Shown here piece after piece: positions 39,232 through 49,240 of a stretch of 64,000 nucleotides of DNA (position 1 is its first letter; the number at the start of each line of letters is the position of its first letter). The notes beneath the pieces are model-generated. The model searched no databases and was not told the DNA's origin. It saw nothing but the letters and a program-made list of their open reading frames with translations. The position numbers and the translations under genes are program-made. The stretch is taken from the NCBI RefSeq assembly GCF_003387475.1, contig NZ_QUNO01000003.1, positions 496,001 through 560,000 of the forward strand, in the 5' to 3' direction. Source of the stretch: Kutzneria buriramensis (GTDB taxonomy: Bacteria > Actinomycetota > Actinomycetes > Mycobacteriales > Pseudonocardiaceae).

Positions 39232-40551
39232 TCAGGCGTCCTTGAAACGTGCGGTGACGGCTTGGCCGTGAGCGGGCAGGTCCTCGGCGTTGGCCAGCGC
39301 GACCACCTTGTCGGCGACGTCGCGCAACGCGTCCTCGGTGTAGTCGATGACGTGGATGCCGCGCAGGAAGGTCTGCACGGACAGGCCCGAGGAATGGCGG
39401 GCGCAGCCGCCGGTGGGCAGCACGTGGTTGGAGCCGGCGCAGTAGTCGCCGAGCGAGACCGGGGCGTAGGCCCCGACGAAGACGGCGCCGGCGTTGCGCA
39501 CCCGCGCGGCGACCGCGCGGGCGTCGGCTGTCTGGATCTCCAGGTGCTCCGCGGCGTACGCGTCGACGACGCGCAGGCCGTCGTCCACAGTGGACACCAG
39601 GATGCAGCCGGACTGCCGGCCCGCCAACGCCTCCGCCACGCGGGCGCTGTGCTTGGTCGCCCCGACCTGCTTGCGCAGCTCGATGTCGACAGCGTCGGCC
39701 AGCCGCTCCGAGTCGGTGACGAGCACGCTCGCCGCGAGCGTGTCGTGCTCGGCCTGGCTGATCAGGTCGGCCGCGACGTGCGCCGGGTCGGCCGTGTCGT
39801 CGGCGAGGATGGCGATCTCGGTCGGGCCCGCCTCGGCGTCGATGCCGAGCAGGCCGCGCAACAGGCGCTTGGCCGCCGTCATGTAGATGTTGCCCGGGCC
39901 GGTGACCAGGTCCACGGCCTCGAGCTCCGCGCCGTCGGTGTCCACGCCGCCGTACGCCAGCAGCGCGATCGCCTGCGCGCCGCCGACCGCCCACACCTCC
40001 TCGACGTCCAGCAGCGCGCACGCCGCCAGGATCGTCGGGTGCGGCAGGCCGCCGTGCTCGGCCTGCGGCGGCGAGCACACCACCAGCGAGCCCACGCCCG
40101 CCGTCTGCGCCGGCACCACGTTCATGACCACGCTCGACGGGTACACCGCGAGGCCGCCCGGCGCGTACAGGCCGACCCGGCCCACCGGCACCCAACGCTC
40201 CGTCACGGTGCCGCCCGGGACCACCTCGGTGGTCTTGTCGGTGCGCCGCTGGTCCGCGTGCACCTTCCGGGCCCGGGCGATCGACTCCTCCAGCGCCTCG
40301 CGCACCCTCGGGTCGAGGTCGGCCAGCGCCTGGGCCAGGCGGTCCGCCGGCACCCGCACCGACCCCGGCCGGATCCGGTCGAACTTCTCGGCGAACTCCA
40401 GCACCGCCGGCACGCCCCGGTCACGCACCGCGTCCACGATCGGCCGCACCTGATGCAGCACCGCGTCCACGTCGACCTCGGCGCGCGGCATGGTGGCGCG
40501 CAGGTGGGCCGGGGACGGGACGTGACCACGCAGGTCGGTGCGGCTGAGCAT
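39232..40551 (-). CDS. hisD: Histidinol dehydrogenase
   Basis: About 439 aa; two-step NAD-dependent oxidation of histidinol. Zinc and catalytic residues lie in [24 protein letters not shown] and [20 protein letters not shown] (located near residues 235-385). I chose ATG 40551 (MLSRTDLRG), 7 nt after TACCCT, consistent with a leaderless start; ATG 40557 is an alternative. It is first in the hisDCB operon, 49 bp after the binding-protein gene. Confidence 0.96.
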   Translation of the reverse strand: MLSRTDLRGHVPSPAHLRATMPRAEVDVDAVLHQVRPIVDAVRDRGVPAVLEFAEKFDRIRPGSVRVPADRLAQALADLDPRVREALEESIARARKVHADQRRTDKTTEVVPGGTVTERWVPVGRVGLYAPGGLAVYPSSVVMNVVPAQTAGVGSLVVCSPPQAEHGGLPHPTILAACALLDVEEVWAVGGAQAIALLAYGGVDTDGAELEAVDLVTGPGNIYMTAAKRLLRGLLGIDAEAGPTEIAILADDTADPAHVAADLISQAEHDTLAASVLVTDSERLADAVDIELRKQVGATKHSARVAEALAGRQSGCILVSTVDDGLRVVDAYAAEHLEIQTADARAVAARVRNAGAVFVGAYAPVSLGDYCAGSNHVLPTGGCARHSSGLSVQTFLRGIHVIDYTEDALRDVADKVVALANAEDLPAHGQAVTARFKDA

Positions 40552-40599
40552 GGGCATCAGGGTACCGAGGCCCGCTGTCAAGCCCGGCGGCAACCGACC

Positions 40600-42132
40600 T
40601 CAGCGAATCGTCCAGGTGGCCAGGTTCCACCACGGTCCCCAGGTCAAGGGGCCATGCACGGACGGCTCGGTGATCGCAACCGACCCCGACCAGTTGTCGT
40701 GGACGGCGTACGTGTGGGTGACGAAGGCCAGCGTCACCATGCTCGGGTCGCCGATGTACGCCCGCTGGGCGGCCCGGAACGCCGTGGCGCGGGCGGCGGG
40801 GTCGGTGGCCTTGTGGGCGCTGTCCAGAGCGGCGTCGACGCCGGGGTTGCTGTAGCCGGTGGTGTTGGCCGCGCCGCCGGTGCGCAGGACCTGGCGGACG
40901 GCCAGGTCGGGGTCGAAGGGGTTGCCGCCGTCGACGATCTGGGCGGCGCCGGCCCCGGCGTCGGGAGTGGCGGTGACGTCGATGCCGACGCCCCGGAGCT
41001 GCTTGGCAAACGCTTGCGCGACGGCGCGGCGCTCCATGTCGCCGGCGGGGTAACTGACGGTGAAGGCGGCGCGGACGCCGCCGCGGGAGCGGATGCCGTC
41101 CGCGCCGGCCAGCCAGCCGGCCTGGTCCAGGATCCGGCCGGCGGCCTGCCGGTCGAGCCGGTAGGTGGCCCCCGGGTCGACGAACTCGGGCAGCGAGTCC
41201 GGCATCGGCGTGTACGCGGGCGTGCCCTTGCCGCCCAGCGCCGTCCCGATCAGGTCCTTGCGGTCCACGGCGAAGTTCATCGCCAGCCGCACGGCCCGGT
41301 CGCCGGTCACGGGATTCGACGTCGGCAGCGACACCGCCCGGTAGTCGGCGGTGTCCTCGGTGATGACCTTCACGCCGTCGTACTTCGCCACCGCGACCGC
41401 CTGCTGCGGCGGCACCTCGACGCCGTCGAAGTCGCCGTTGTGCATGCGGCTGATCCGGGTGGCGTCGTCCGGCACGAAGACGACGGTCAGCTTCACGACC
41501 TTCGGCGGCGTGCCGGCGTAGTTCTTGTTCAGGACCAGCACCAGCTGCTTGCCCTTGTCCCACCCGGTCACCGCGTACGGCCCGGTGCCGGGCGGCTGCG
41601 GGTCGGTCGCCGAGGCGGTGTGCGGGATGACGCCCAGCACCAGCCGCGTCGGGAAGGTCGGATACGGGAACGAGAGGTCGAAGCGGACGGTCAGGTCGTC
41701 CACCGCGGTGACGCCCGACAGCATGTCGAAGTCCGGTCGCAGCGGCGACTTCACGGCCGGATTCAGCACGGCGGAGTACTCGGCGACGACGTCGGCGGCG
41801 GTGAGCGGGCTGCCGTCGGAGAACTTCACGCCCGACCGCAGCTTCACCGTCCAGGACCGGCCGTCCGCGGCGGGCTGCGGCAACTCGGTGGCCAGCACGG
41901 CCCGCAGCGTCCGGTCGGCCTGGTATTCGACGAGGCCGTCGTACATCCGCGAGCCACCCTCGGGGGCGAAGCCCTGCACGGGATTCAGCGTGGCGGGCTC
42001 GGCCGTGGCGGCCAGCGTCATGGTGGTGTTGTCGTTGACCGTGCCGGGCTTGTTCGGCGCCGACTCACCCGTGCACCCGGCCAGAACCACGGCGGCGGCG
42101 AGCAGCGAGGCAGTAAGCAGAAGTCGACGCAC
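40600..42132 (-). CDS. Family-5 (oligopeptide/nickel type) solute-binding lipoprotein
   Basis: 510 aa with signal peptide ending in lipobox VLAGC (Cys20). SBP_bac_5 blocks are present: PATLNPVQGFAPEG, GRSWTVKLRSGVKFSDGSPLTAADVV, PGTGPYAV, AVRLAMNFAVDRKDLI. No permease or ATPase genes adjoin it, so it is an orphan receptor. GTG start lies 7 nt after TACTGT within a dispersed GC repeat, suggesting leaderless transcription. Ligand unknown: peptide, nickel-chelate or sugar oligomer. Confidence 0.9.
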   Translation of the reverse strand: MRRLLLTASLLAAAVVLAGCTGESAPNKPGTVNDNTTMTLAATAEPATLNPVQGFAPEGGSRMYDGLVEYQADRTLRAVLATELPQPAADGRSWTVKLRSGVKFSDGSPLTAADVVAEYSAVLNPAVKSPLRPDFDMLSGVTAVDDLTVRFDLSFPYPTFPTRLVLGVIPHTASATDPQPPGTGPYAVTGWDKGKQLVLVLNKNYAGTPPKVVKLTVVFVPDDATRISRMHNGDFDGVEVPPQQAVAVAKYDGVKVITEDTADYRAVSLPTSNPVTGDRAVRLAMNFAVDRKDLIGTALGGKGTPAYTPMPDSLPEFVDPGATYRLDRQAAGRILDQAGWLAGADGIRSRGGVRAAFTVSYPAGDMERRAVAQAFAKQLRGVGIDVTATPDAGAGAAQIVDGGNPFDPDLAVRQVLRTGGAANTTGYSNPGVDAALDSAHKATDPAARATAFRAAQRAYIGDPSMVTLAFVTHTYAVHDNWSGSVAITEPSVHGPLTWGPWWNLATWTIR

Positions 42133-42139
42133 AACCCCG

Positions 42140-42171
42140 ACAGTATCTTTGCCGCGCGTCCCGCGCGGGGC
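42140..42171 (-). repeat. Promoter-proximal dispersed repeat, second copy
   Basis: From ACAGTATCTT (42140) through GCCGCGCGTCCCGCGCGGGG (42151 onward) this 32-nt segment differs at only two positions from 29828-29859. Both copies sit right before the start codon of an otherwise unrelated minus-strand gene and supply its candidate -10 (TACTGT on the minus strand). Confidence 0.7.
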
Positions 42172-42201
42172 CAGCCTCCCCCTGGAGCGCTGGCCCCGCG
42201 C
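42163..42201. terminator. Terminator hairpin after nadC
   Basis: GCGCGGGGCCAGC (42163-42175) and GCTGGCCCCGCGC (42189-42201) form a perfect 13-bp stem with a 13-nt loop, 7 bp beyond the nadC stop. It overlaps the repeat upstream of the binding-protein gene. Confidence 0.75.
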
Positions 42202-42207
42202 GGGGCC

Positions 42208-43047
42208 TCACATGTCCAGACCGAGGTCCAGGGCGGGTGAGGAGTGGGTGAGGCCGCCGACGGACAGGTAGTCGACGCCGGTCTCGGCGTAGGCCCGCGC
42301 GACGTCGAGGGTGAGCCCGCCGGACGCCTCCAGCAGCGTGCCGGTGCCGGCGGCCTTGGTGCGGCGGAACGCCTCGGCGCAGTCCGCCACGGTGAAGTTG
42401 TCCAGCAGCACCAGCTCGGCGTCGGCGGCGAGGGCCTCGTCGAGCTGGTCGAGGGTGTCGACCTCGACCTCGCACGTCAACGCGGGCGCGTAGGCCCGCG
42501 CGGCCGCCAACGCCGCGGTGACGGAGCCGGCGGCCTGGACGTGGTTGTCCTTGATCAGGATGGCGTCGCCGAGGCCCATCCGGTGGTTGACGCCGCCGCC
42601 GCAGCGCACGGCGTACTTCTCCAGCAGCCGCAGCCCCGGCAGCGTCTTGCGGGAATCCCTGACGGCGCAACCGGTTCCGGCGATGACCTCGACCCAGGCG
42701 GCGGTGGCGGTGGCGATGCCGGACAGGTGGGTCAGCAGGTTCAGGGCCGTCCGCTCGGCGGTGACCAGGCCACGGACCGGCCCCCGCACGACCAGCGCCG
42801 CCTCGCCGGCGACGAGGCGGGTGCCGTCCTCGACCCGTGACACGACCTCGTACTCGGTGACCTCGTCCAGCACGGCCAGCGCGGCCGGCACGCCGGCGAT
42901 GACGCCGGCCTTGCGCGGCCTGAAGCTGCCGACGGCGACGGCATCGGCCGGCACGGTGGCCGCGGTGGTGACGTCCGGGCCGTAGCGGAGGTCCTCGGCC
43001 AGCGCTGCCTTGACGACTCGCTGGAGATCTTCCCTGTCAATACTCAC
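42208..43047 (-). CDS. nadC: Nicotinate-nucleotide pyrophosphorylase (carboxylating)
   Basis: 279 aa; converts quinolinate and PRPP to NaMN. Active-site blocks RDSRKTLPGLRLLEKYAVRCGGG, NHRMGLGDAILIKDNH and VEVDTLDQL are intact. GTG overlaps the nadB stop by 4 nt (GTGA). Last gene of nadA-nadB-nadC and followed by a strong hairpin. Confidence 0.97.
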   Translation of the reverse strand: MSIDREDLQRVVKAALAEDLRYGPDVTTAATVPADAVAVGSFRPRKAGVIAGVPAALAVLDEVTEYEVVSRVEDGTRLVAGEAALVVRGPVRGLVTAERTALNLLTHLSGIATATAAWVEVIAGTGCAVRDSRKTLPGLRLLEKYAVRCGGGVNHRMGLGDAILIKDNHVQAAGSVTAALAAARAYAPALTCEVEVDTLDQLDEALAADAELVLLDNFTVADCAEAFRRTKAAGTGTLLEASGGLTLDVARAYAETGVDYLSVGGLTHSSPALDLGLDM

Positions 43048-44656
43048 GCCACACCCCCGAGCACGGGCCGCTCGAACAGGAACGGACGCCCGGCGGCGTC
43101 CAGCCGGACCGGAACCGACCGCTGCCACGCGCCGTCGTTGCGGTTCGGGTAGTCGGTCCGCACGTGGCAGCCGCGCGACTCGGTGCGCTCAGCGGCCACG
43201 GTGAGCAGAATCTCGGCGGCCATGGTCAAAGCTGCGTCCTCGACCGACTCCCGCGTCCCGAGTGGACGGACGACGGTCGACTTCTCCAGTACGGAAGCGG
43301 CAGTCGCCAACCCGTCACCATTGCGGCCGATCGCCGCGTGCCGGCTCATCGTGCGCTGCAAGACATCCCGCTCCGCGACGGCGGCCGCCAGCGAGCCGAG
43401 CAGCTCCGCCTTGCGCGGATCGCCGAGCAGGCCCACCGCCCGATCGGCGGCGATGGCGCGCGCTGCCCGCGAGCCGACGACGAGGCCTTCCAGCAAGCTG
43501 TTGGACGCCAAGCGATTCGCACCGTGCAGACCGGAGCGGGCGACCTCGCCGGCGGCGTACAGTCCCGGCACCGTCGTCCGACCGTCCACGGAGGCCACAA
43601 CGCCGCCGCACGAGAAGTGTGCCGCCGGCGCGACCGGAATCGGGTCCACGGCCGGGTCGACACCGACCGCCGCACAGGCCGCGTACACGGTCGGGAACCG
43701 CTTGCGGAAGGCCGATCCCTCCAGGTGGGTGGCGTCGAGGAAGACGTGATCGTCGCCGATCTCGTTCATCCGGCGGGTGATCGCCGCCGACACGACGTCG
43801 CGAGGAGCCAAGTCCGCCAACGGATGCACGCCGACCATCACCCGCGAACCGTTGCCGTCGACGAGAACCGCGCCCTCGCCGCGAACCGCCTCCGTCACGA
43901 GCGGGCAGCGTCCCCGCGCGCCGGAACCCATGTACAGCACGGTCGGGTGGAACTGCACGAACTCCAGGTCCGCGACAACCGCGCCGGCCCGCAGCGCCAG
44001 CGCGATGCCGTCGGCGGTGGCGACCTCGGGGTTCGACGTCACCTGGTACATCTGGCCGACGCCGCCGGTCGCCAGCAGCACCGCCGGCGCGCGCAGCACG
44101 CCCGGCACGCCATCGCCGTCCAGCACGAGCAACCCGGCCACGGCGCCCGACGGCGTGCGCAGCGCCTCGACGGCAACGTGGTTGTCCAGCATGGCGATCC
44201 GGCCGTCACGGGCCTGCGCCAGCAGCGCCCGCTCGACCTCGGCGCCGGTCGCGTCCCCGCCGGCGTGCACGACACGGAACGCCGTGTGGCCGCCTTCCCT
44301 GGTACGCGCCAGCCTGCCGTCCTCGCCGCTGTCGAACACCGCCCCCCACTTGCGAAGGCGCGTCACCGCGGCCGGGCCGTCGGCGATGATCTGCGCGACG
44401 GCGATCTGGTCACATAGCCCCGCACCGGCCGTCAGGGTGTCGGTGACGTGCCGGTCGACGGTGTCGCCCTGCTCGTGCTCGCCCGGCAGCACGACGGCGA
44501 CGCCCCCCTGGGCCCACCGTGTGTTCCCGTCGCCCAGCGCGGCCTTCGTCACGACGAGAACCCGCAGGCCCAGGGCGTGCGCGTCCAGCGCCGCGGTCAA
44601 GCCGGCCACGCCGGTGCCGACGACGACAAGGTCGGCCTCGGCCTCCCAGCGGGCCC

Positions 44657-44660
<4 letters not shown>
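43044..44660 (-). CDS. nadB: L-aspartate oxidase
   Basis: 538-aa flavoenzyme making iminoaspartate for NadA. FAD fold [17 protein letters not shown], the [11 protein letters not shown] loop, [15 protein letters not shown] and [25 protein letters not shown] are present; full length. ATG overlaps the nadA stop (ATGA). The longer frame upstream is nadA read out of frame and was discarded. Confidence 0.97.
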
Positions 44661-45673
<1,013 letters not shown>

Positions 45674-45701
45674 CGTGTCCTCCTCGGTTGCGGGTCCCCC
45701 G

Positions 45702-45724
45702 GTTTTCGCCTTATAATCGAAAAC
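45702..45724. promoter_or_regulatory. NrtR operator overlapping a consensus -10
   Basis: GTTTTCG (45702-45708) and CGAAAAC (45718-45724) are perfect inverted arms around CCTTATAAT. TATAAT at 45712-45717 is a consensus -10 for nrtR, 7 nt before its GTG. The site also sits 29-51 bp upstream of nadA, so one bound dimer could control both directions. Confidence 0.8.
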
Positions 45725-46441
45725 GTGCCAGATCCTATCAGCCAACCGGGGTTAACAGGCAATGAAGTACTGGCAGCAGTCCTCCAGGTGAGGCGGGAAT
45801 CACTCCAGGTCCTGCTCTGGCGGCGCGCCCAGGAACCGCACGCTCACCGCTGGTCACTGCCCGGTGGGCGGCTGCGCGACGACGAGGACGTGGAGGCGTC
45901 GATCCGCCGCCAGCTCGCGGAGAAGGTGGACGTCAGGAAACTGGCACATGTCGAGCAGCTCGCCGTCTTCAGCGCCCCGGACCGGGTGCCGGGCGGCCGG
46001 ATCGTCGCCAGCGCCTTCCTCGGGCTGATCCCCTGCGACGTCGACCCCGAGGTGCCCGAGGACACCGCCTGGTACCCGGTGGACGACCTGCCCGACACCG
46101 CGTTCGACCACGAGGCGATCGTGCGGCGGGCGCAGGGCCGGCTGCGCGCCAAGCTCTCGTACACCAACCTCGGGTTCGCGCTCGCCCCGCCGGAGTTCAC
46201 CATCTCGGCGCTGCGCGGCCTCTACTCGGCGGCGCTGGGCTACCGGGTCGCGGCCACCAACCTCCAGCGGGTGCTGTCCCGGCGCGGTCTGCTGGAGCCG
46301 ACCGGTCACACCTCGCCGCCCGGGCCGTCGGGCGGCCGCCCAGCTGCGCTGTTCCGGTTCACCGGGCACGGCATGCTCGTGACCGATCCCTTCGCGGTGC
46401 TGCGACCACCCAGCAGGGGGTCCGGCGGCGACGTACGGTAG
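45725..46441 (+). CDS. nrtR: NrtR-family Nudix-related regulator of NAD synthesis
   Basis: 238 aa: N-terminal Nudix-like domain ([40 protein letters not shown]) with a degenerate Nudix box (RRQLAEK where REUxEE is expected), as is typical of the ADP-ribose-sensing, non-hydrolytic NrtR type, followed by a C-terminal winged helix ([27 protein letters not shown], about residues 155-185). Divergent from nadABC with a perfect palindrome between. GTG start lies 7 nt after TATAAT with no Shine-Dalgarno sequence: leaderless. Confidence 0.92.
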   Translation: MPDPISQPGLTGNEVLAAVLQVRRESLQVLLWRRAQEPHAHRWSLPGGRLRDDEDVEASIRRQLAEKVDVRKLAHVEQLAVFSAPDRVPGGRIVASAFLGLIPCDVDPEVPEDTAWYPVDDLPDTAFDHEAIVRRAQGRLRAKLSYTNLGFALAPPEFTISALRGLYSAALGYRVAATNLQRVLSRRGLLEPTGHTSPPGPSGGRPAALFRFTGHGMLVTDPFAVLRPPSRGSGGDVR

Positions 46442-46445
46442 ACCC

Positions 46446-47126
46446 GTGGCCGAGACGCTCCCCATCTTTCCGCTGGGCACGGTGCTGTTGCCCGGGGCGT
46501 CGTTGCCGTTGCACATCTTCGAACCGCGCTACCGCCAGCTCACCGTCGACCTGGTGACCGGCGCGGTGACGGGGCGCAGCTTCGGCGTGGTCGCGATCAG
46601 ACAGGGCTGGTTCACCGACGTGGACGAGCTTTCGCAGCTGCACGACGTCGGCTGCTCGGCGACGCTGCGCCAGGTCAACCGGCTGCCCGACGGCCGGTTC
46701 GACATCGTGACGCGCGGCGAGCGCCGGTTTCGCCTGCTGGACATAGACTCCGGCAGCGCGCCGTACCTGCTCGGCAGCGTGGAATGGCTGCCCGACGCCG
46801 AGGTCGCCGCCGCCAGCGTGTCGGCGGCGCCGCAGCTGTCGGAGTCCGCGCGGGCCGCGCATCGCCGCTACTGCAACGCCGCCTGGCATCGTGAGGACTG
46901 GAACGAGCCTGAGGTCGGCGCGGACACCGGGACGCTGGCGCACCTGCTCGCGGCCGACTGCCTGCTGACCATCGAGGACCGTCAGGGGCTGCTGGAGGAG
47001 CGCAACCCGTTGCGGCGCCTGCGAATGGTGCGACGGGTGCTGAACCGCGAAACGGGCATCCTGCGCGAACTACGCGCCATCCCCGCCGCGCTGTCGGAGT
47101 TCAGCATCCGCCCCAGCACGAACTAG
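46446..47126 (+). CDS. LON substrate-binding domain protein
   Basis: 226 aa consisting of the N-terminal domain of Lon protease alone: LPIFPLGTVLLPGASLPLHIFEPRYRQL at the start, then the helical part. No ATPase or protease domain. GTG is 4 bp after the nrtR stop, so they are co-transcribed. Such stand-alone domains are common in actinobacteria, with no firm role. Its TAG stop overlaps that of the convergent DUF2567 gene (shared CTAG). Confidence 0.92.
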   Translation: MAETLPIFPLGTVLLPGASLPLHIFEPRYRQLTVDLVTGAVTGRSFGVVAIRQGWFTDVDELSQLHDVGCSATLRQVNRLPDGRFDIVTRGERRFRLLDIDSGSAPYLLGSVEWLPDAEVAAASVSAAPQLSESARAAHRRYCNAAWHREDWNEPEVGADTGTLAHLLAADCLLTIEDRQGLLEERNPLRRLRMVRRVLNRETGILRELRAIPAALSEFSIRPSTN

Positions 47127-47788
47127 CCGAGGCGGCGGCCGAGGTCGTCCATGCCGTTCCACGCCGTCAACGTGCCGTACGCCAGCGCGGTGGCCAGCGG
47201 CTGCGCCAGGATGACCCAGCTCGACTCCAGGATCGGGGCCTGGTCGAACACCGCGCGGTTGGCGGGCGTGCCGGGGAGCGCGTAGTGAGCGCCGGCCCAG
47301 GAGACGCCGACCTTCATCGCCAGCCACGCGCCCAGCGCGGAGCCCAGCACGGCGGCGATCATGATCACCGGGCCGCGGCGCTCCCGCAGCAGCCACACGA
47401 TGCCGCCGACGACCAGGCCCATGCCGAGACCCAGCAGCACGAACAGGATCAGGTCGTCGAACCGGTGGTAGCTCTCGTCGAGCAGCGGCAGCTGCTGGCC
47501 GTCGACCAGGATCACGCGCTGCGGCGGCGCCAGGATGGACCACAGCCAGCCGAGGAGCAGCCCGGACAGCGCCACCGTGGACAGCACGCTCACGGCCGGC
47601 AGCAGGTCGCGCTTGACCACCACGCGGGCCGGTCTGGCCTGCGGCAGCATCGCCATGATGTCCGACACCGACGGCACCGGGGCCGTCCGCACGTCCGACG
47701 AGACCGCCGACGAACCCGGCTCCGGGTCCCGCTCGGTGACCGGCGGGATGCGCATCGGCTCGGCCCGCTCGCCCGCTTGCTCCGACAT
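47123..47788 (-). CDS. DUF2567-family membrane protein
   Basis: 221 aa: a Pro/Ser-rich N-terminal cytoplasmic segment of about 60 residues, then four helices (AVSVLSTVALSGLLLGWLW; LILFVLLGLGMGLVVGGIVWLL; VIMIAAVLGSALGAWLAM; SSWVILAQPLATALAYGTL). It resembles the membrane protein next to bioB in mycobacteria. It starts 10 bp after bsaP, so belongs to the biotin unit. Function unknown. Confidence 0.85.
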   Translation of the reverse strand: MSEQAGERAEPMRIPPVTERDPEPGSSAVSSDVRTAPVPSVSDIMAMLPQARPARVVVKRDLLPAVSVLSTVALSGLLLGWLWSILAPPQRVILVDGQQLPLLDESYHRFDDLILFVLLGLGMGLVVGGIVWLLRERRGPVIMIAAVLGSALGAWLAMKVGVSWAGAHYALPGTPANRAVFDQAPILESSWVILAQPLATALAYGTLTAWNGMDDLGRRLG

Positions 47789-47798
47789 TCGAGCGACC

Positions 47799-48005
47799 CT
47801 AGCCGACCGACGGTGACGTCGACGTTCGCTCGCCGTGTCGGCTGCAATTCGCCACCCATCCGGCGGGTGTCACCTGCACGACCATGCGCCGCCCGCACTC
47901 CGCGCAGAACCGCGGCGGGTCGATCGAGGCCAGCCGGGTCCGGCAGAGCGTGTGGTCGCCCGTGGCGGCGGGCTGCCCGCACCGGGCGCAGAATTCGGCG
48001 TTCAC
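47799..48005 (-). CDS. bsaP: Biotin synthase auxiliary protein
   Basis: 68-aa protein with Cys pairs in [26 protein letters not shown] and a final NCSRHG. The GTG overlaps the bioB stop by 4 nt. Size, Cys pattern and position after bioB match BsaP, which in mycobacteria is needed for BioB to convert dethiobiotin to biotin (recalled; proposed to support the BioB Fe-S cluster). Easy to miss because of its length and overlap. Confidence 0.85.
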   Translation of the reverse strand: MNAEFCARCGQPAATGDHTLCRTRLASIDPPRFCAECGRRMVVQVTPAGWVANCSRHGERTSTSPSVG

Positions 48006-49012
48006 AGGCTCTGGTTCAGCGCCTTGACCGGCATGCTGAGCTCGTCGAGCATCTCCAGGTCCTGGGCGGCCGGGCGGCCCAGGTTGGTGAGGTAGTTGCC
48101 GACGATGATGGCGTTGATGCCGCCGAGCATGCCCTGCTTGGTGCCGAGGTCGCCGAACGTCAGCTCGCGGCCGCCGGAGAAGCGCAGCAGCGGGCGGGGC
48201 ATGGCCAGCCGGAACGCGGCCACCGTGCGCAGCGCGTCGCGGCCCTCGACGATCTCGTACTGCTCGTACGGGGTGCCGGGCTGCGGGATGAGGAAGTTCA
48301 TCGTGCACTCGTCCGGGCCGAGCTCGGCCAGCTGCGCGGCGAACTCGGCGCGCTGCTCGACGCTCTCGCCCATGCCGATGATGCCGCCGCAGCACACCTC
48401 CATGCCGGCCTCGCGGATCATGCGCAGGGTCTCCCAGCGCTCCTCCCACGTGTGCGTGGTGACCACGTTCGGGAAGTGCGAGCGAGCCGTCTCGAGATTG
48501 TGGTTGTAGCGGTGCACGCCCATCGCCACCAGCTCGTCGACCTGCTCCTGCGTGAGCATGCCCAGCGAGCAGGCGATCTGGATGTCGTTGCCGTCCTCGC
48601 GGATGGCCTTGATGCCCTCGCGGACCTGCGACATCAGCCGGGCGTCCGGCCCGCGCACGGCCGCCACGATGCAGAACTCGGTGGCGCCGGTCGCGCGCGT
48701 CTCCCGGGCGCTGCGCACCAGGCCGGGGATGTCCAGCCAGGCCGAGCGGACCGGCGACGGGAAGCGGCCGGACTGGGAGCAGAAGTGGCAGTCCTCGGGG
48801 CAGCCGCCGGTCTTGACGCTGACGATGCCCTCGACCTCGACCTCCGGGCCGCACCAGCGCATCCGCACCTGGTGGGCCAGCTCCAGCAGCTCCTCCAGCC
48901 GGTCGTCGCCGAGACGGAGCACCTGCACCAGCTGCTCCTGCGACAGTCCCTCGCCGCGCTCCAGCACCTGGTCACGGGCGACGGCGATGATGTCGGTGTC
49001 CACGGCGGTCAC
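48002..49012 (-). CDS. bioB: Biotin synthase
   Basis: 336-aa radical-SAM enzyme inserting sulphur into dethiobiotin. CxxxCxxC motif in [14 protein letters not shown]; further Fe-S cluster ligands in EFCIVAA, ACSLG and [14 protein letters not shown] start; its Shine-Dalgarno sequence (GAGGAAGG) lies inside the preceding micro-ORF, whose stop overlaps this GTG (GTGA). Followed by bsaP. Confidence 0.97.
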   Translation of the reverse strand: MTAVDTDIIAVARDQVLERGEGLSQEQLVQVLRLGDDRLEELLELAHQVRMRWCGPEVEVEGIVSVKTGGCPEDCHFCSQSGRFPSPVRSAWLDIPGLVRSARETRATGATEFCIVAAVRGPDARLMSQVREGIKAIREDGNDIQIACSLGMLTQEQVDELVAMGVHRYNHNLETARSHFPNVVTTHTWEERWETLRMIREAGMEVCCGGIIGMGESVEQRAEFAAQLAELGPDECTMNFLIPQPGTPYEQYEIVEGRDALRTVAAFRLAMPRPLLRFSGGRELTFGDLGTKQGMLGGINAIIVGNYLTNLGRPAAQDLEMLDELSMPVKALNQSL

Positions 49013-49095
49013 GGACCTTCCTCGCTAACGCTCGGAACACGAAGGTCCGCGACCAAGGTCGCAGTGTTGGATGGTTCCCTCGCAAGCTCGGTCAC
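49009..49095 (-). CDS. 28-residue micro-ORF coupled to bioB (MIRU-like element)
   Basis: Starts [20 protein letters not shown] and ends PSVSEEGP. Its GTG overlaps the stop of the preceding micro-ORF, and its TGA overlaps the bioB start (both GTGA). Two hairpins are encoded: GCGACC-TT-GGTCGC, and GGACCTTC pairing with GAAGGTCC across 20 nt, the latter sequestering the bioB ribosome binding site. Head sequence shared with the hisC-hisB micro-ORF. Confidence 0.65.
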   Translation of the reverse strand: MTELAREPSNTATLVADLRVPSVSEEGP

Positions 49096-49175
49096 AGACT
49101 GCTCTCCTCACTCCGGGTGACGCTGGGATGCAGTCTGCCCCACGCGACCTCGTCGGATCGTGTTACGAGACTCAC
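49092..49175 (-). CDS. 27-residue micro-ORF between bioD and bioB
   Basis: Peptide VSLVTRSDEVAWGRLHPSVT then RSEESSL. Its own Shine-Dalgarno sequence AAGGAGG lies 5 bases before the GTG. The stop overlaps the next micro-ORF start (GTGA), and its 3' part carries GAGGAGA, the Shine-Dalgarno sequence for that ORF. No known family; high serine and charge. Probably part of a composite interspersed element. Confidence 0.55.
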   Translation of the reverse strand: MSLVTRSDEVAWGRLHPSVTRSEESSL

Positions 49176-49201
49176 GCCGCCTCCTTCGTCGGCAGCGTGA
49201 G

Positions 49202-49240
49202 TCAAGCTGCGTCGAATGGTTCGCTCGCAGGCTCGCTCAC
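49202..49240 (-). CDS. 12-residue micro-ORF overlapping the bioD stop
   Basis: VSEPASEPFDAA, starting at the GTGA that contains the bioD stop. Its DNA head GTGAGCGAGCCTGCGAGCGA followed by ACCATTCGAC is the clearest form of the element also seen at the bioA-bioD junction. Too short for a functional protein; its value is as a coupling spacer. Confidence 0.4.
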   Translation of the reverse strand: MSEPASEPFDAA

